The position numbers were made by a program, and so were the translations under genes. Of a DNA stretch of 64,000 nt, positions 14,384-24,500 are shown one piece after another (position 1 is the first letter of the stretch; each line of letters begins with the position of its first letter). Source of the DNA: Listeria monocytogenes (GTDB lineage Bacteria > Bacillota > Bacilli > Lactobacillales > Listeriaceae). The stretch spans positions 1,860,001 through 1,924,000 of the forward strand of contig NZ_LT906436.1 of NCBI RefSeq assembly GCF_900187225.1. Reading direction: 5' to 3'. The notes beneath the pieces were generated by a model, which was not told the DNA's origin, searched no databases, and was given only the letters and a program-made list of their open reading frames with translations.

Positions 14384-15208
14384 ATGGGCATAATGAATAG
14401 CTTATTAAAGCAGAAAGAAATGGTCGTGAAAGATTGGCTAACATATTATGTATCTGTGGATGATCCATATATTTTCACATTAAAAAATGATCATCGTTTA
14501 ATGGATGAAACGGGCTTTGTTTTAGAAAATTTGTTTATTGGAATGACTGAAGATTTAGGAAAAATGAATGCTTTCGCGCGTGAGCTAGGGAAAGCTCAGT
14601 TTATAACTTCACTCGGAATTTCTCGTATTTTATTCCATATTCGCTTATTGGAAGAGTTTTTGCTCGATTATGCATCAGAAATCAAAACAAAATCTGCTAA
14701 TTATCGTGAATTATATTTATTTAGCATCAAGCTTCATCAGGTATTTAGTAGTTTTACACAAAACTTAATCGAAGGATACACCCATGCAAACGAACAAATG
14801 ATTGTGCAAAAAGAAAATCAAATTATTAAAGAATCAACCAAACTGATTTGGATTGCCGAAAATGTTTTTCTTTTACCTTTAATTGGAAAAATTACCGATG
14901 AGCGAGCAAAACAGATTACTGAAACAGCACTTTTTGAAGTTTGTGAGCAACCGGTGAATTATTTAATTATTGATTTATCTGGTGTGCAATTAGAGTCTCC
15001 TAACATCGGTAAGTACATTGAGTATTTCTTCTCATCGCTTAAATTAGTTGGCGTCACTCCAATTATTACAGGTATGCAACCTCAAACTGCCAAAGTGATG
15101 GTTCAAGCTAATCTAACTGAACAACACGGTATTAAAACATTTGCAACCTTACGCCAAGCAACAAAAACACTTATGAAAGAAAAAGAAGCAAGAAACGCCC
15201 ATAAATAG
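14384..15208 (+). CDS. RsbR-family stressosome protein with STAS domain
   Basis: 274 residues from the ATG at 14384, placed after AGAGGTG. The in-frame GTG at 14375 lies inside that ribosome-binding site. The N-terminal half (about 1-140) is a helical globin-like RsbR sensor domain. The C-terminal half (about 150-265) is a STAS domain containing LIIDLSGVQLESPNIG and VGVTPIITGMQPQTAKV. RsbR paralogues form the stressosome that releases RsbT to activate SigB. From memory this is one of the four L. monocytogenes RsbR1 paralogues (lmo1842). Set against RsbR from memory, the first phosphorylated Thr is a Ser (LES) and the second a Val (AKV). Confidence 0.85.
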   Translation: MGIMNSLLKQKEMVVKDWLTYYVSVDDPYIFTLKNDHRLMDETGFVLENLFIGMTEDLGKMNAFARELGKAQFITSLGISRILFHIRLLEEFLLDYASEIKTKSANYRELYLFSIKLHQVFSSFTQNLIEGYTHANEQMIVQKENQIIKESTKLIWIAENVFLLPLIGKITDERAKQITETALFEVCEQPVNYLIIDLSGVQLESPNIGKYIEYFFSSLKLVGVTPIITGMQPQTAKVMVQANLTEQHGIKTFATLRQATKTLMKEKEARNAHK

Positions 15209-15229
15209 GGTGTTCTTGCTTCTTTTTTT
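15184..15229 (+). terminator. Terminator of the RsbR paralogue
   Basis: A long stem built from GAAGCAAGAA...CCC and GGG...TTCTTGCTTC encloses the stop codon in its loop and ends in seven T's. It may also act for rluD from the other side. Confidence 0.8.
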
Positions 15230-16139
15230 AATATTCTTCTTGACGTAATGATTTTAAAGCTTTTTCAAATGAACTTGGTAGTGGCGCTTCAAATGTCATT
15301 CGTTCATTCGTTGTCGGATGATCAAATCCTAATTTTGCGGCATGGAGAAATTGGCCATTGCCCTTGATTGTGTTTTTAGGTCCGTATTTCGGATCTCCTG
15401 CTAAAGGATGACCGATATATTTCAAATGAACTCGGATTTGGTGCGTACGTCCAGTGTCTAGTTTGCAATTAATTAATGTGTAACCTGGTAGGCGCTCTAA
15501 TACTTCAAAATGCGTTCTCGCTTCTTTCCCATCGCGTACGACTGCCATTTTTTGACGATCTTCTTTGGCACGGCCGATTGGCGCTTCGATTGTTCCTTTT
15601 TGGTGGACAATATCACCGTGGACAAGTGCGATATATTCTCTATCCGAAGTTTTGTCTTTTAATTGTTTGGCTAGTGATTCATGGGCGTGGTCATTTTTGG
15701 CAACCATTAATAAGCCAGATGTATCTTTATCAATTCGGTGAACAATACCTGGACGAATTTTACCGTTAATTCCAGATAAATCATCACAATGGAATAGTAA
15801 AGCATTAACGAGCGTTCCACTTGCATGTCCCGCAGATGGATGAACAACCATTCCTTCAGGTTTATTTACAACAAGCATATCTTTATCTTCAAAATATATA
15901 TCTAGTGGAATATCTTCTGCTAAAACTTCTAGTTCTTCTGGTTCACGCACTTCGTAATGAATTTCATCGCCAACTTGTACTTTGTAATTTGGCTTCGCAA
16001 GTTCTCCATTAACCGTAATATCACCGTTTTTCAGCATGAGTTGTATTGCTGAACGACTTTTTCCCATCATTTCAGCAATCACTTTGTCCACACGTTCGCG
16101 CGCGTGGCTTTCTTCTATAATCAATGTTTCATTCTGCAT
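15228..16139 (-). CDS. rluD: 23S rRNA pseudouridine synthase, RluD family
   Basis: 303 residues. An N-terminal S4 RNA-binding domain (residues about 12-75, ARERVDKVIAEMMGKSRSA) is followed by a RluA-type catalytic domain whose active-site Asp lies in HRIDKDTSGLLMVAKND. It isomerises uridines in 23S rRNA. The exact positions cannot be read from sequence, and the B. subtilis counterpart next to lspA is YlyB. Its ATG shares one base with the lspA stop (TAATG), so lspA-rluD form an operon. Confidence 0.92.
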   Translation of the reverse strand: MQNETLIIEESHARERVDKVIAEMMGKSRSAIQLMLKNGDITVNGELAKPNYKVQVGDEIHYEVREPEELEVLAEDIPLDIYFEDKDMLVVNKPEGMVVHPSAGHASGTLVNALLFHCDDLSGINGKIRPGIVHRIDKDTSGLLMVAKNDHAHESLAKQLKDKTSDREYIALVHGDIVHQKGTIEAPIGRAKEDRQKMAVVRDGKEARTHFEVLERLPGYTLINCKLDTGRTHQIRVHLKYIGHPLAGDPKYGPKNTIKGNGQFLHAAKLGFDHPTTNERMTFEAPLPSSFEKALKSLRQEEY

Positions 16140-16603
16140 TATTTAATTCCTTTCGTTTTGCGGTCGTCTACAAAAACATACACGAGCATTAGTACGACAC
16201 CAACTGAAAGCGAGGCATCTGCCACATTAAAGATTGGGAAGTAATAATTTCCCCATACTGTTTGTACAAAATCTACTACTTCTTGATGCAAGACCCGGTC
16301 GATAAAATTACCAATCGCACCACCTAGAATAAACGCTAAACTAATGGAAAATAGTCGCTTTCCTTTGGCATATTTTTGCATAATATAAATTATAATTCCA
16401 ATAACAACAACAGTAATAAGATAGAAAAACCACATATGCCCTTCTAAAATACTCCAAGCCGCTCCGTCATTACGGTAGCTTGTCCAGTATAAGAAACCAG
16501 GAATAACTTCTATTTTCTGTCCAATTTCCATATTTTGAACAACAATCCATTTAGTCAATTGATCTAGCGCAATCACTGCTAAGGTGATTAGATAATAATA
16601 CAT
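16139..16603 (-). CDS. lspA: Lipoprotein signal peptidase (signal peptidase II)
   Basis: 154 residues and four membrane helices. The catalytic aspartates lie in the conserved boxes GNFIDRV and FNVADASLSVG. It cleaves the signal peptide before the lipidated Cys of prolipoproteins. A likely client in this window is the manganese-binding lipoprotein at 19528. It is preceded by AGAGGGT. Confidence 0.97.
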   Translation of the reverse strand: MYYYLITLAVIALDQLTKWIVVQNMEIGQKIEVIPGFLYWTSYRNDGAAWSILEGHMWFFYLITVVVIGIIIYIMQKYAKGKRLFSISLAFILGGAIGNFIDRVLHQEVVDFVQTVWGNYYFPIFNVADASLSVGVVLMLVYVFVDDRKTKGIK

Positions 16604-16634
16604 TTTCCGAACCCTCTTTTCACATCAGTTAGAT

Positions 16635-16673
16635 AAAAAGTACGCGCTCTTCTGTTAAAATAAGAAGAGCGCA
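16635..16673 (-). terminator. Terminator of the purine permease gene
   Basis: A GCGCTCTTCT/AGAAGAGCGC stem (16644-16653 with 16663-16672) is followed by a T-rich tail on the minus strand. Confidence 0.85.
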
Positions 16674-16684
16674 TTCCTTCTTTG

Positions 16685-17968
16685 TTATTGTATGATAAAT
16701 TGAAGCAAAAATAAAGCTGCAATTACATACATGACTGGTGAAGTACGTTCCTCGTTTTTCGTGAAAGCACGAAGAATGGGATACGCGATAAAACCAGCCG
16801 CAATTCCGTCTGCAATACTATACGTCAGCGGGATTAATACAATAATCAGTAGTGCTGAAAAAGTTTCTGCCGCATTCGATAAATCCATTTCTTTAAATTC
16901 TTGCAGCATCGACATGCCGATAATAATTAAAATCGGCGCAATAGCACTGTTCGGAATAAAAGATAATACTGGCATTAAGAAAAGGGATGCGATAAAGAAC
17001 AGGCCAGTCGTTATTGTTGCTAAACCAGTTTTTGCTCCACTCGCAAACATCGAGCCACTTTCAAGTGCAGAGATCGTTGGACTTGTACCAAATAAGCCAG
17101 ATAAAAAGGCTGTCAGTGAGCTAGCTTTTAAAATCCGTGGTAATTTTTCCGTTTGCTTGAGCTGTCTTACTTGTCCATTTGTAAGTCCAACCGTTTCAAA
17201 CACAATCACCATCGTCATTGTAAAGACAGCGCTCCAGAAACCAACACTCGCTATTCCGGAAAAATCAGCTTTAAAGAGCACATCACTCCACGGCGCAACG
17301 CTTATCGAAGCACCTCCAGCTTTCCCGGCAACACCAAACATCACACCAACGATTGTTCCGATTATTAAACTCCATAAGAAAGCGCCTGGAATTTTCCGAA
17401 TAACTAAAATCATCGTTAATAAAAGTGTCACGAGTGTTGCTAAAACGAATGGATCACCTAAATCTCCAACAGCAATAATGGCATGTTTTCCGCGCGTTAC
17501 GATTCCGCCTTTCTCAAGCCCTAGGAAGATTAAGAATAAACCTAACCCAACCGTAATCGCTTGTTTTAAAATCAGCGGAATAGCTTCATTTAGTTTTCCT
17601 GCAAGTGGTGTAAACGCAAGAATCATAAATAGTAAGCCACTCATCGTGACAGCAGCGAGTGCAACCTGCCAACTTAGTCCCATTCCTTGAACAAGGGTAT
17701 ACGCAAAGAGCGCATTAATCCCCATCCCAGGCATTAGAATAAGTGGTGCATTTGCCCAAAATCCCATAATCAAACAACCAAACGCCGAAATAAAAATCGT
17801 CGCAAGGACTGCTCCTTGATAAGGAACTCCAGCCTCCGCTAAAATCGAGCTATTGACGACAATAATATATGCCACCGTAAAAAAGCCAATCATACCAGCC
17901 AAAAATTCGGTCCGGATATTGGTTTTATGCTCGTTCAGCCGAAATACTTTGTTGAAAAATTTCTGCAT
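16685..17968 (-). CDS. Purine permease, NCS2/AzgA family (PbuG/PbuO-like)
   Basis: 427 residues and about 12 membrane helices. AzgA-branch features are the start region NEHKTNIRTEFLAGMIGFFTVAYIIVVN, the motif GTSPTISALESGSMFASGAKTGL and a final IADGIAAGFIAYPIL. Relatives import guanine/hypoxanthine or adenine by proton symport. It is flanked by its own promoter and terminator. The leader is unusually G-rich (see findings). Which purine it carries cannot be told from sequence. Confidence 0.9.
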   Translation of the reverse strand: MQKFFNKVFRLNEHKTNIRTEFLAGMIGFFTVAYIIVVNSSILAEAGVPYQGAVLATIFISAFGCLIMGFWANAPLILMPGMGINALFAYTLVQGMGLSWQVALAAVTMSGLLFMILAFTPLAGKLNEAIPLILKQAITVGLGLFLIFLGLEKGGIVTRGKHAIIAVGDLGDPFVLATLVTLLLTMILVIRKIPGAFLWSLIIGTIVGVMFGVAGKAGGASISVAPWSDVLFKADFSGIASVGFWSAVFTMTMVIVFETVGLTNGQVRQLKQTEKLPRILKASSLTAFLSGLFGTSPTISALESGSMFASGAKTGLATITTGLFFIASLFLMPVLSFIPNSAIAPILIIIGMSMLQEFKEMDLSNAAETFSALLIIVLIPLTYSIADGIAAGFIAYPILRAFTKNEERTSPVMYVIAALFLLQFIIQ

Positions 17969-18041
17969 ACTTTTTCCTCATTATGAAATTGTCCCTCTCC
18001 CAACCCGCAGAGTATTGCCCCTGCCACAGAACTTTATTATA
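17969..18041 (-). promoter_or_regulatory. Promoter and G-rich leader of the purine permease
   Basis: TATAAT (18036-18041) lies about 65 nt before the start codon, with only a weak -35. The leader has G-runs GGGG, GGG, GGG and GGG between 18021 and 17993 on the transcribed strand. It does not match the purine riboswitch consensus. Confidence 0.55.
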
Positions 18042-18103
18042 ACAAAGATAGTACATATACGAAAGGAAAAGTTTTTTGTTACGCCGCCAGTTCGCCGGAT
18101 TTG

Positions 18104-18112
18104 TGCTATAAT
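18104..18112 (+). promoter_or_regulatory. Extended -10 promoter of the MATE gene
   Basis: TGCTATAAT is an extended -10. Transcription would start near 18119, leaving about 23 nt before the TTG start codon. Confidence 0.6.
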
Positions 18113-18141
18113 CTGAATGGATGGAAAAAGGAGATGATTAC

Positions 18142-19512
18142 TTGCAACAAACAGTCACATATGGGGCAAAATGGAAACAATTTCTAACGATTTTCACACC
18201 GATAGTCATTACGCAACTCACGCTTTTCTCGATGACGTTTTTCGATACGACGATGAGTGGTAATTATTCGAATCAAGCACTGGCTGGTGTAGCGATTGGT
18301 AGCTCGTTTTGGGCTCCGGTGAATGCTGCTTTTTCTGGGTTACTGATGGCTATTACGCCAATCATCGCCCAATTAATCGGTGCAAAGAAAGAAAAACAAG
18401 TCAAAAACACGGTGCATAACGGCCTATATATTGCTTTATTTTTAGCATTTATTTTAATTCTTATTAATTTTTTGGTCGTTCCAATGATTTTGACACACAT
18501 GCCAGTTACGGCAGAAGTCGCGGATATCGCCCGTCATTTCTTGAACGGCATTTGTATCGGGATTCCCGCGTTCTTTATTTCCGCGATTCTGCGTTCTTTT
18601 ATTGATTCGCTTGGTCTGACTCGGGTGACGATGCTGATTACGCTTTGTACCGTGCCATTTAATATCTTTTTAAATTACTGCTTTATTTTTGGGAACTTCG
18701 GCTTTCCAGAAATGGGTGGTGCTGGTAGTGGTTACGCGACTGGGATTACGTATTGGCTCGTTGTTTTAGTTAGTGTGATTTTGATTCAAACACAAACTAG
18801 ATTGCGAAAATTTGGTGTTTTCAAAGGGCTTACGGCACTGCGTTTTTCCAAGATAAAAGAGATCATCGGCATTGGCGTTCCAAATGGTTTGACAATTTTA
18901 TTTGAAACGAGTATTTTCTCAGCGGTAACCATTTTAATGGGGGCCTTTGGGACGGAGACAATTGCGGCACACCAATCCGCAAATAGCGTCTGCACACTGC
19001 TCTATGCTTTCCCGCTTAGTGTCGCTTCCACGCTAACCATTCTTGGTGGTTACGAAACCGGCGCGAAACGCTTAAAAGATGCCAAACAGTATCGACATAT
19101 TGGTATGGCTGCGGCAATTTTAATTGGCTGTGTTAATGGCGCAATCCTATTTTTCTTCCGCGATATTATTGCTGGTTTTTATACGAACGATCCCGCTTTG
19201 AGCAATTTAATCATGCATTTCTTAGTTTATGCGATATTATTTCAATTTGCGGATGCCGTCCTGTCGCCAGTTCTTGGGGCGCTTAGAGGATATAAAGATG
19301 TCACAGTCACCTCGATTGTTGCCTTTATTTCTTATTGGTTGATTGGGCTTCCAGTAGGCTACGGTTTATCGTTTACGAATCTTGGCCCATTCGGTTACTG
19401 GATTGGTTTAAGTACTGGCCTATTTGTCGCCGCATTTATTTTATCCATCCGGGTTCGTAAAACGGAGCAAAAACTTTCTTTCAACACAAAAGACGCAGAG
19501 ATTTCGAATTAA
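18142..19512 (+). CDS. MATE-family multidrug/toxin efflux transporter
   Basis: 456 residues and 12 predicted membrane helices in two homologous halves of MATE/NorM type. Typical segments are FFDTTMSGNYSNQALAGVAIG in TM1-2 and GAFGTETIAAHQSANSV in the second half. It probably exports cationic compounds against H+ or Na+. The start is TTG at 18142, 8 nt after AAAAAGGAG. The ATG at 18121 has no ribosome-binding site and lies next to the predicted transcription start. Confidence 0.9.
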   Translation: MQQTVTYGAKWKQFLTIFTPIVITQLTLFSMTFFDTTMSGNYSNQALAGVAIGSSFWAPVNAAFSGLLMAITPIIAQLIGAKKEKQVKNTVHNGLYIALFLAFILILINFLVVPMILTHMPVTAEVADIARHFLNGICIGIPAFFISAILRSFIDSLGLTRVTMLITLCTVPFNIFLNYCFIFGNFGFPEMGGAGSGYATGITYWLVVLVSVILIQTQTRLRKFGVFKGLTALRFSKIKEIIGIGVPNGLTILFETSIFSAVTILMGAFGTETIAAHQSANSVCTLLYAFPLSVASTLTILGGYETGAKRLKDAKQYRHIGMAAAILIGCVNGAILFFFRDIIAGFYTNDPALSNLIMHFLVYAILFQFADAVLSPVLGALRGYKDVTVTSIVAFISYWLIGLPVGYGLSFTNLGPFGYWIGLSTGLFVAAFILSIRVRKTEQKLSFNTKDAEISN

Positions 19513-19527
19513 TCTCTGCGTCTTTTT

Positions 19528-19530
<3 letters not shown>
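19488..19530. terminator. Bidirectional terminator, MATE gene / mntA
   Basis: AGACGCAGAGATT (19491-19503) pairs with AATCTCTGCGTCT (19511-19523), followed by seven T's on the plus strand. The two genes converge here. Confidence 0.88.
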
Positions 19531-21278
<1,748 letters not shown>

Positions 21279-21302
21279 TAAACCTTCTAAAAACAACAAC
21301 TC

Positions 21303-22025
21303 TTACACCCCCGCTGCAAATGCTACCGGCGCGTCACCGTAAGCAAATTGAATTTTTTCTTCTGTAAATGTTTGCTCCACTGGACCGTGCGCGACTAATT
21401 TCTTATTGAGTAAAATGATATCGTCGAAGTAAGCAGCCACTTTATGAAAATCATGATGGACCACGACAATCGTTTTCCCATTATCTCTTAGCTTTTTTAA
21501 CAGTCGCATAATCAGCGCTTCACTCGTCATATCAATACCTGCAAATGGCTCATCTAAAAAGAAAATTTCCGCATGTTGGGCAAGTGCGCGTGCGATAAAA
21601 ACACGTTGCAATTGACCACCGGATAGCTCTCCTATTTGTCTTTTCATAAAGCCTGTCATTTCCACTTGCTCTAACGCATCTAGCGCGAGTTGCTTTTCTT
21701 TTTTTCCAGGACGCTTAATTAATCCAAGCGCTGGATATGTGCCCAGCAAAACCATATCAAAAACGGTAATTGGGAAAGTTAAATCTACTTCACTCCGTTG
21801 CGGCACATATGCGATTTTCTTTCTCCAATAAGTAAGTGGTTTGTCTGCTAAAGTGACTTGACCTTGTTCACGCGGAATTAATCCCATCATTCCTTTTAAT
21901 AAGGTTGATTTACCTGCCCCATTTGGACCGACAATACCAGTTAGTTTTCCTGATGCTATTTGAAGTGTGACATTATCAATTGCCACCTTTTGTTTATACG
22001 CTATTGTTAAACCTTGAATTTCCAT
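21303..22025 (-). CDS. mntB: Manganese ABC transporter ATPase
   Basis: 240 residues. Walker A GPNGAGKST (about residues 33-41), signature LSGGQLQR and Walker B IFFLDEP are all intact, as is the switch His in VVVHHDF. It powers import by the permease and lipoprotein encoded downstream. It is first in the operon, with ribosome-binding site AAAGGGTGG and an MntR-type box in its leader. Confidence 0.93.
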   Translation of the reverse strand: MEIQGLTIAYKQKVAIDNVTLQIASGKLTGIVGPNGAGKSTLLKGMMGLIPREQGQVTLADKPLTYWRKKIAYVPQRSEVDLTFPITVFDMVLLGTYPALGLIKRPGKKEKQLALDALEQVEMTGFMKRQIGELSGGQLQRVFIARALAQHAEIFFLDEPFAGIDMTSEALIMRLLKKLRDNGKTIVVVHHDFHKVAAYFDDIILLNKKLVAHGPVEQTFTEEKIQFAYGDAPVAFAAGV

Positions 22026-22073
22026 CTAAACCACCCTTTTCCCACAAGACTAAATTTTACACGTAACTAAAAA

Positions 22074-22091
22074 TGTTTCCTTAGAGCAACT
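22074..22091 (-). promoter_or_regulatory. MntR-type operator of the manganese transporter operon
   Basis: The minus strand reads TTGCTCTAAGGAAAC, close to the B. subtilis MntR site TTTGCCTTAAGGAAAC (recalled). It lies a few bases after the predicted transcription start, where bound MntR would block the promoter. The mntR gene is in this window at 48424. Confidence 0.7.
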
Positions 22092-22100
22092 TTAGTTCAA

Positions 22101-22129
22101 AGTATAACGGAGAATCTTTTTCTTGTAAA
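22101..22129 (-). promoter_or_regulatory. SigA promoter of the manganese transporter operon
   Basis: On the minus strand TTTACA (22124-22129) is 17 nt from TATACT (22101-22106). Confidence 0.8.
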
Positions 22130-22140
22130 GTAAAATGTTC

Positions 22141-22172
22141 AAAAAAATCCCGTAGTCGATTAAACTACAGGA
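22141..22172 (-). terminator. Terminator of the marR-type gene
   Basis: Arms AAATCCTGTAGT and ACTACGGGATTT (one mismatch-type G-U) are followed by T's on the minus strand. It lies between the MarR gene and the manganese operon promoter. Confidence 0.82.
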
Positions 22173-22184
22173 TTTTCACTATTA

Positions 22185-22601
22185 TTATTTAATTGATCCG
22201 TCTGCTAATTTTTTGAGCAGTTTGCGGAATTCTGCTTGTTCATACTCAGAAAAAACGGCAAAACGTTTTACAATCATTTCTTTTTTCTTTTTATCAATTT
22301 CTTTGACAAATTCCTCGGCGTTTGGGGTTAATTTCAGTTCAATAATTCGGCGGTCTACTTCCGAACGATGTCGTGTAATAAGCTCTTCTTCGACTAAAGT
22401 ATCCGTAATGGCTGTGATGTGACTGGCTGAAACATCAAGCGTTTTAGCTAATTCCGATGTTTTCGTAAGTCCACTTGAAATCAAGCTCAAGACCCGATAC
22501 TCGCTACCACTTAACCTTTTGTCGAGTACTGCCTCTACTTCATGACGAAAACTATTAAAAATTCGCTTAATCAATGTTTCAATTTCTAAGTATGTTTCCA
22601 T
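22185..22601 (-). CDS. MarR-family transcriptional regulator
   Basis: 138 residues. A winged-helix MarR domain is visible from about residue 25 to 105, with recognition-helix region KTSELAKTLDVSASHITAITDTLVEEELITR and wing EVDRRIIELKLT. It has its own terminator and ends about 55 nt before the manganese-operon promoter, in the same direction. That does not by itself link it to manganese. Ligand and targets are unknown. Confidence 0.88.
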   Translation of the reverse strand: METYLEIETLIKRIFNSFRHEVEAVLDKRLSGSEYRVLSLISSGLTKTSELAKTLDVSASHITAITDTLVEEELITRHRSEVDRRIIELKLTPNAEEFVKEIDKKKKEMIVKRFAVFSEYEQAEFRKLLKKLADGSIK

Positions 22602-22637
22602 TTTTGCTACCTCCAGTTTTTCAAAAAAGTTGTACGT

Positions 22638-24128
22638 TTACTTCACCAAGGCTTTTGCTTTTTGTAGTTGTGGATCTGTTTCTTTTAGATGTTTTTGTGT
22701 TAATTCGACTAATTTATCAGTTGTTACACCTGTCATGATTCCTGTCACATCTAATTTGTTTGCTGTTTGGAATCTTTGAACAGCGTATTCTGTGTCTGTA
22801 TCGTATAAGCCATCTACTTTTCCAACATTGTAATCTAGTGCTTTTAGCAAAGTTTCAATGGTTTTAACATCATCACCGAAATCGCCATTTTTGTAGACTT
22901 TGGTGGAGGAAGGGATAGTCATAGTTGCATAATCTGGCATGTTCACAACCACATCTGGCGTAATACCTTTTTCATGAATCCATTCGCTATTAGGTGTTAA
23001 CCATTTTGCGACAGTTAATTTAAGAGTAGAGTCATCAGATAAAGTTGTTGCCGTTTGGACCGTACCTTTACCAAATGATTTCGTACCGACAAGTTTAATG
23101 CCACCAGATTCTTTTGCAGCAGCAGCAAGAATTTCTGAAGCACTCGCACTCCCACCATCAATTAACATAGTAGTTGGTACTTTTACTTTATAATCACCAT
23201 GTGAGCTACTATCAGCTTTAATGGCCGATTTATCACCATCTTTGTCCTGCTCTTGTACAACAATTTTGCCATCGGGAACAAAGAGGCTAGAAATAGAAAC
23301 TGCTTGATCAAGTAACCCACCAGGATTTCCTCGCAAGTCAAGAACAAGGCCCTTCATGCCATCTTTTTCAAGGGATTTCAATGCCTTTTCAAGCTCATCA
23401 TAGGTTGTTTCTGAAAATGTACTAATGGTTACGTGCGCAATTTTGTCGCTGCCCATTTCTTTGTACACCGTTTCGATTGGAATTTCATCACGAGTAATCG
23501 TGACATCAAATGGTTTATCTTCGTTGGAACGTTGAATTGTCAGAGTTACTTTGGTACCTTTTTCACCACGGATTTTTTGTGTTGCTTCTGTTGCTGTGTC
23601 GCCCTTAACAGACTTCCCATCTACTTGCGTAATAATATCTTGTGGCCGCAAACCAGCTTTTTCGGCCGGAGAGTTTTTGATTGGCGAAACAATTACGATA
23701 GCCCCATCTTTTTCTTGAATCTCAGCGCCAATACCTTCAAAACTAGCAGAAATAGTATCGTTAAACTCTGAAGATTCTTTTTTCGACATAAATGTGGAAT
23801 AAGGATCATCTAATGAATTCACCATACCACTTATTGCCCCATCTATCATCGTAGTAGAATTTGTGTCTTTATAATATTTACTTGTAATTTCGTCGTATAC
23901 ATCGTAGAGCTTTGTAAATTCTTTTCGTTCTGGAATGCTCACTTTTACTTGCTTGTCATCCCCTAAAGACATTACGATTGTAGTCACTAATGCCGTCACA
24001 AATACAAAAGCGAATAATAGCATTATAAATGGGAATAACTTCATTTTTATATAACCATTGCCGGGTTTTGATTTTTGTTCTTCGTCTTTCTCCACTTTAT
24101 TTGGTTCGTTTTGTGGGGATTCTTCCAT
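22638..24128 (-). CDS. ctpA: C-terminal processing peptidase (CtpA, S41) with PDZ and peptidoglycan-binding domains
   Basis: 496 residues. There is a cytoplasmic charged N-terminus, one membrane helix at about 31-54, and a PDZ domain at about 115-200 (EGIGAEIQEKDGAIVI). The S41 protease core has the Ser nucleophile in DGGSASASEI (324-333) and the general-base Lys in SFGKGTV (Lys354). A peptidoglycan-binding_1 domain lies at about 415-475. It should cleave envelope proteins outside the membrane. It is monocistronic, with a strong inverted repeat in its leader (see findings). Confidence 0.95.
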   Translation of the reverse strand: MEESPQNEPNKVEKDEEQKSKPGNGYIKMKLFPFIMLLFAFVFVTALVTTIVMSLGDDKQVKVSIPERKEFTKLYDVYDEITSKYYKDTNSTTMIDGAISGMVNSLDDPYSTFMSKKESSEFNDTISASFEGIGAEIQEKDGAIVIVSPIKNSPAEKAGLRPQDIITQVDGKSVKGDTATEATQKIRGEKGTKVTLTIQRSNEDKPFDVTITRDEIPIETVYKEMGSDKIAHVTISTFSETTYDELEKALKSLEKDGMKGLVLDLRGNPGGLLDQAVSISSLFVPDGKIVVQEQDKDGDKSAIKADSSSHGDYKVKVPTTMLIDGGSASASEILAAAAKESGGIKLVGTKSFGKGTVQTATTLSDDSTLKLTVAKWLTPNSEWIHEKGITPDVVVNMPDYATMTIPSSTKVYKNGDFGDDVKTIETLLKALDYNVGKVDGLYDTDTEYAVQRFQTANKLDVTGIMTGVTTDKLVELTQKHLKETDPQLQKAKALVK

Positions 24129-24149
24129 CTTTCTTCACCACTTTCTATG

Positions 24150-24178
24150 TAAAATGTGGCTAGTAGTAGCACATTTTA
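24150..24178 (-). promoter_or_regulatory. Inverted repeat in the ctpA leader
   Basis: The outer arms TAAAATGTG/CACATTTTA and inner GCTA/TAGC make a 12-bp stem with one bulged base and a 4-nt loop, just ahead of the ctpA ribosome-binding site. No T-run follows on the minus strand, so it is not a simple terminator. Function is unknown. Confidence 0.5.
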
Positions 24179-24235
24179 TTTAACTCATTTATTTTACCAG
24201 TTTTCCATTCATTTTGGTATCTTTTTTTCATGATA

Positions 24236-24271
24236 TAAAAAAAAGGAGGATTCTTGACAGAATCCCCTTTT
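24236..24271 (-). terminator. Terminator of the copper operon
   Basis: AAAAGGGGATTCT and AGAATCCTCCTTTT (G-U pairs) close around a GTCA loop, followed by a long T-run on the minus strand. Confidence 0.85.
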
Positions 24272-24281
24272 CGCTTTTAAA

Positions 24282-24488
24282 TTAAGCTACTTCATAACCT
24301 GCTTCTTCCACAGCATCAATTAGTGCATCTTCCCTTACTTGTCCTTTTTCAAACTCGACAGTAGCTGTTCCTTCATCAAGTGACACTACTGCACTTTTCA
24401 CACCATTAACTTCTGATAAAGCTTTCGTTACTCGAGCCTCACAGTGAGAACAAGTCATACCTTCTACATTTAACGTTAATTTTTCCAT
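24282..24488 (-). CDS. copZ: Copper chaperone CopZ
   Basis: 68 residues, a single HMA ferredoxin-like domain. The Cu(I)-binding motif GMTCSHC lies at residues 10-16. It carries cytosolic Cu(I) to the CopA pump encoded just upstream (13-nt gap). It is the last gene of csoR-copA-copZ. Confidence 0.96.
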   Translation of the reverse strand: MEKLTLNVEGMTCSHCEARVTKALSEVNGVKSAVVSLDEGTATVEFEKGQVREDALIDAVEEAGYEVA

Positions 24489-24500
24489 GTTATATTCCTC

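Noticed and set aside
16731-17690. A 319-codon open frame on the plus strand opposite the purine permease
   Set aside because: It is the antisense shadow of a membrane protein gene; no ribosome-binding site, no recognisable protein, biased composition.
17969-18041. Purine riboswitch before the AzgA-type permease
   Set aside because: The leader is too short and lacks the TATAATA/GTTTCTACC/CCGTAAAT/ACTATG core seen at 54540-54606.
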